Part shown: positions 63,659-64,000 of the stretch, one piece after another
Layout of the letters: the number at the start of each line of letters is the position of its first letter
Numbering within the stretch: the stretch's first letter is position 1
Source: DATEPR01 sp036491115
GTDB taxonomy: Bacteria; Actinomycetota; Actinomycetes; Mycobacteriales; Pseudonocardiaceae
DNA length: 64,000 nt
Direction: 5' to 3'
Assembly (NCBI GenBank): GCA_036491115.1
Contig: DASXCQ010000045.1
Span: 1 to 64,000 of the forward strand
Notes under the pieces: generated by a model
The model's input: only the letters and a program-made list of their open reading frames with translations
The model's database searches: none
Told to the model about the DNA's origin: nothing
Program-made: the position numbers and the translations under genes

Positions 63659-64000
63659 ATGCGACCCACCCGTCGCGGTTTTCTCACCGCGGGTGCGGCC
63701 GCCGCCGTCGCCGGGGCGGCCACCCTCGCCGCACCGGGGATCGCCTCCGCCGACCCAGGAAGCGGCAACAACGTCGACTTTCCGGACGGCCCGGGGGCGC
63801 AGCTGCGCCCCCAGGCGCCGGAAAAGGAACTGAAGGACATCCTCAAGGAGATCGACGGCGAGCGGCAGCGCGCCATCATCCAGAAGCTGACCACCTTCGG
63901 CACCCGCCACACGCTGTCCAGCCAGACAGATCCGAACCGCGGCATCGGCGCCGCCCGAGACTGGATCTTCGCCGAAATGCAGGCACTGGCCGCGCCGTCC
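63659..64000 (+). CDS. M28-family peptidase, Tat-exported, N-terminal part
   Basis: The first 114 codons of a gene that continues past the right edge. The Tat signal MRPTRRGFLTAGAAAAVAGAA has the twin arginines, followed by a hydrophobic stretch and cleavage site at IASA. The mature start includes LKDILKEIDGERQRAIIQKLTTFGTRHTLS and AARDWIFAEMQ, which open many secreted M28 zinc aminopeptidases. The catalytic metal ligands are beyond the window. The ATG at 63659 has AGGA 10 bases upstream; an ATG at 63623 would add 12 residues before the twin arginine motif and is possible. Confidence 0.8.
   Translation, partial: MRPTRRGFLTAGAAAAVAGAATLAAPGIASADPGSGNNVDFPDGPGAQLRPQAPEKELKDILKEIDGERQRAIIQKLTTFGTRHTLSSQTDPNRGIGAARDWIFAEMQALAAPS

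Overview
The window is 64 kb of very GC-rich actinobacterial chromosome. Mycolata/Pseudonocardiales-type genes (a fused 2-oxoglutarate decarboxylase/dehydrogenase, an accD1-accA1-fadE leucine-degradation-type operon, a 10-methyl fatty acid gene pair, a caa3-type CtaG, DarTG most similar in layout to the mycobacterial pair) together with secreted S53, SGNH and CBM2 proteins suggest a soil member of the Pseudonocardiales (Kutzneria/Saccharothrix/Lentzea-like). That placement is an inference from gene content. No rRNA, tRNA, CRISPR array, insertion sequence or prophage was recognised.

Layout. 1-10.9 kb, mostly minus strand: a partial gene, a DUF6104 protein coupled to kgd, a four-domain ABC exporter in one chain, an ABC-2 efflux pair whose ATPase carries a long Gln/Pro/Tyr tail, and two small hypothetical proteins. 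11-21.5 kb: a glycosyltransferase behind an operator-like palindrome, a sedolisin protease, alanine dehydrogenase with a PucR regulator, a membrane protein, a secreted SGNH hydrolase, and an FAD monooxygenase whose promoter also carries a palindrome. 21.5-31 kb: class II aldolase, two overlapping TetR genes, a second SGNH hydrolase, the accD1-accA1-acyl-CoA dehydrogenase operon, and a DGPF protein translationally coupled to an ECF42-type sigma factor. 31-33 kb: a DarT/DarG toxin-antitoxin pair. 33-42.4 kb: PNPOx-like protein, L,D-transpeptidase lipoprotein, the tmsA-tmsB pair, a GT-C-like membrane glycosyltransferase, CtaG, and a Zn-alcohol dehydrogenase with a FabG-like SDR. 42.4-48.2 kb: a coupled FAD 2-hydroxyacid oxidoreductase and ThDP enzyme, a CBM2 glycoside hydrolase and a TetR gene. 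48.2-55 kb: a complete peptide ABC importer in the unusual order C-A-B-D-F. 55-64 kb: an EndoQ-like PHP nuclease fused to a UvrD-type helicase, a UbiA-type prenyltransferase, DinB-like, Sel1/TPR, glutathionyl-hydroquinone-reductase-like, deazaflavin nitroreductase-like and ankyrin proteins, and the start of a Tat-exported M28 peptidase.

The most interesting observations are: (1) the EndoQ-UvrD fusion, which would join a deaminated-base nicking enzyme to an unwinding motor; (2) a shared element, TTAAC-N5-CTAAC, lying over the promoter of a TetR gene and upstream of the acyl-CoA carboxylase operon, which points to that TetR as the local regulator; (3) the DarTG DNA ADP-ribosylation module; (4) the tailed ABC ATPase; and (5) well-formed palindromes placed within the promoters of the glycosyltransferase and of the monooxygenase.
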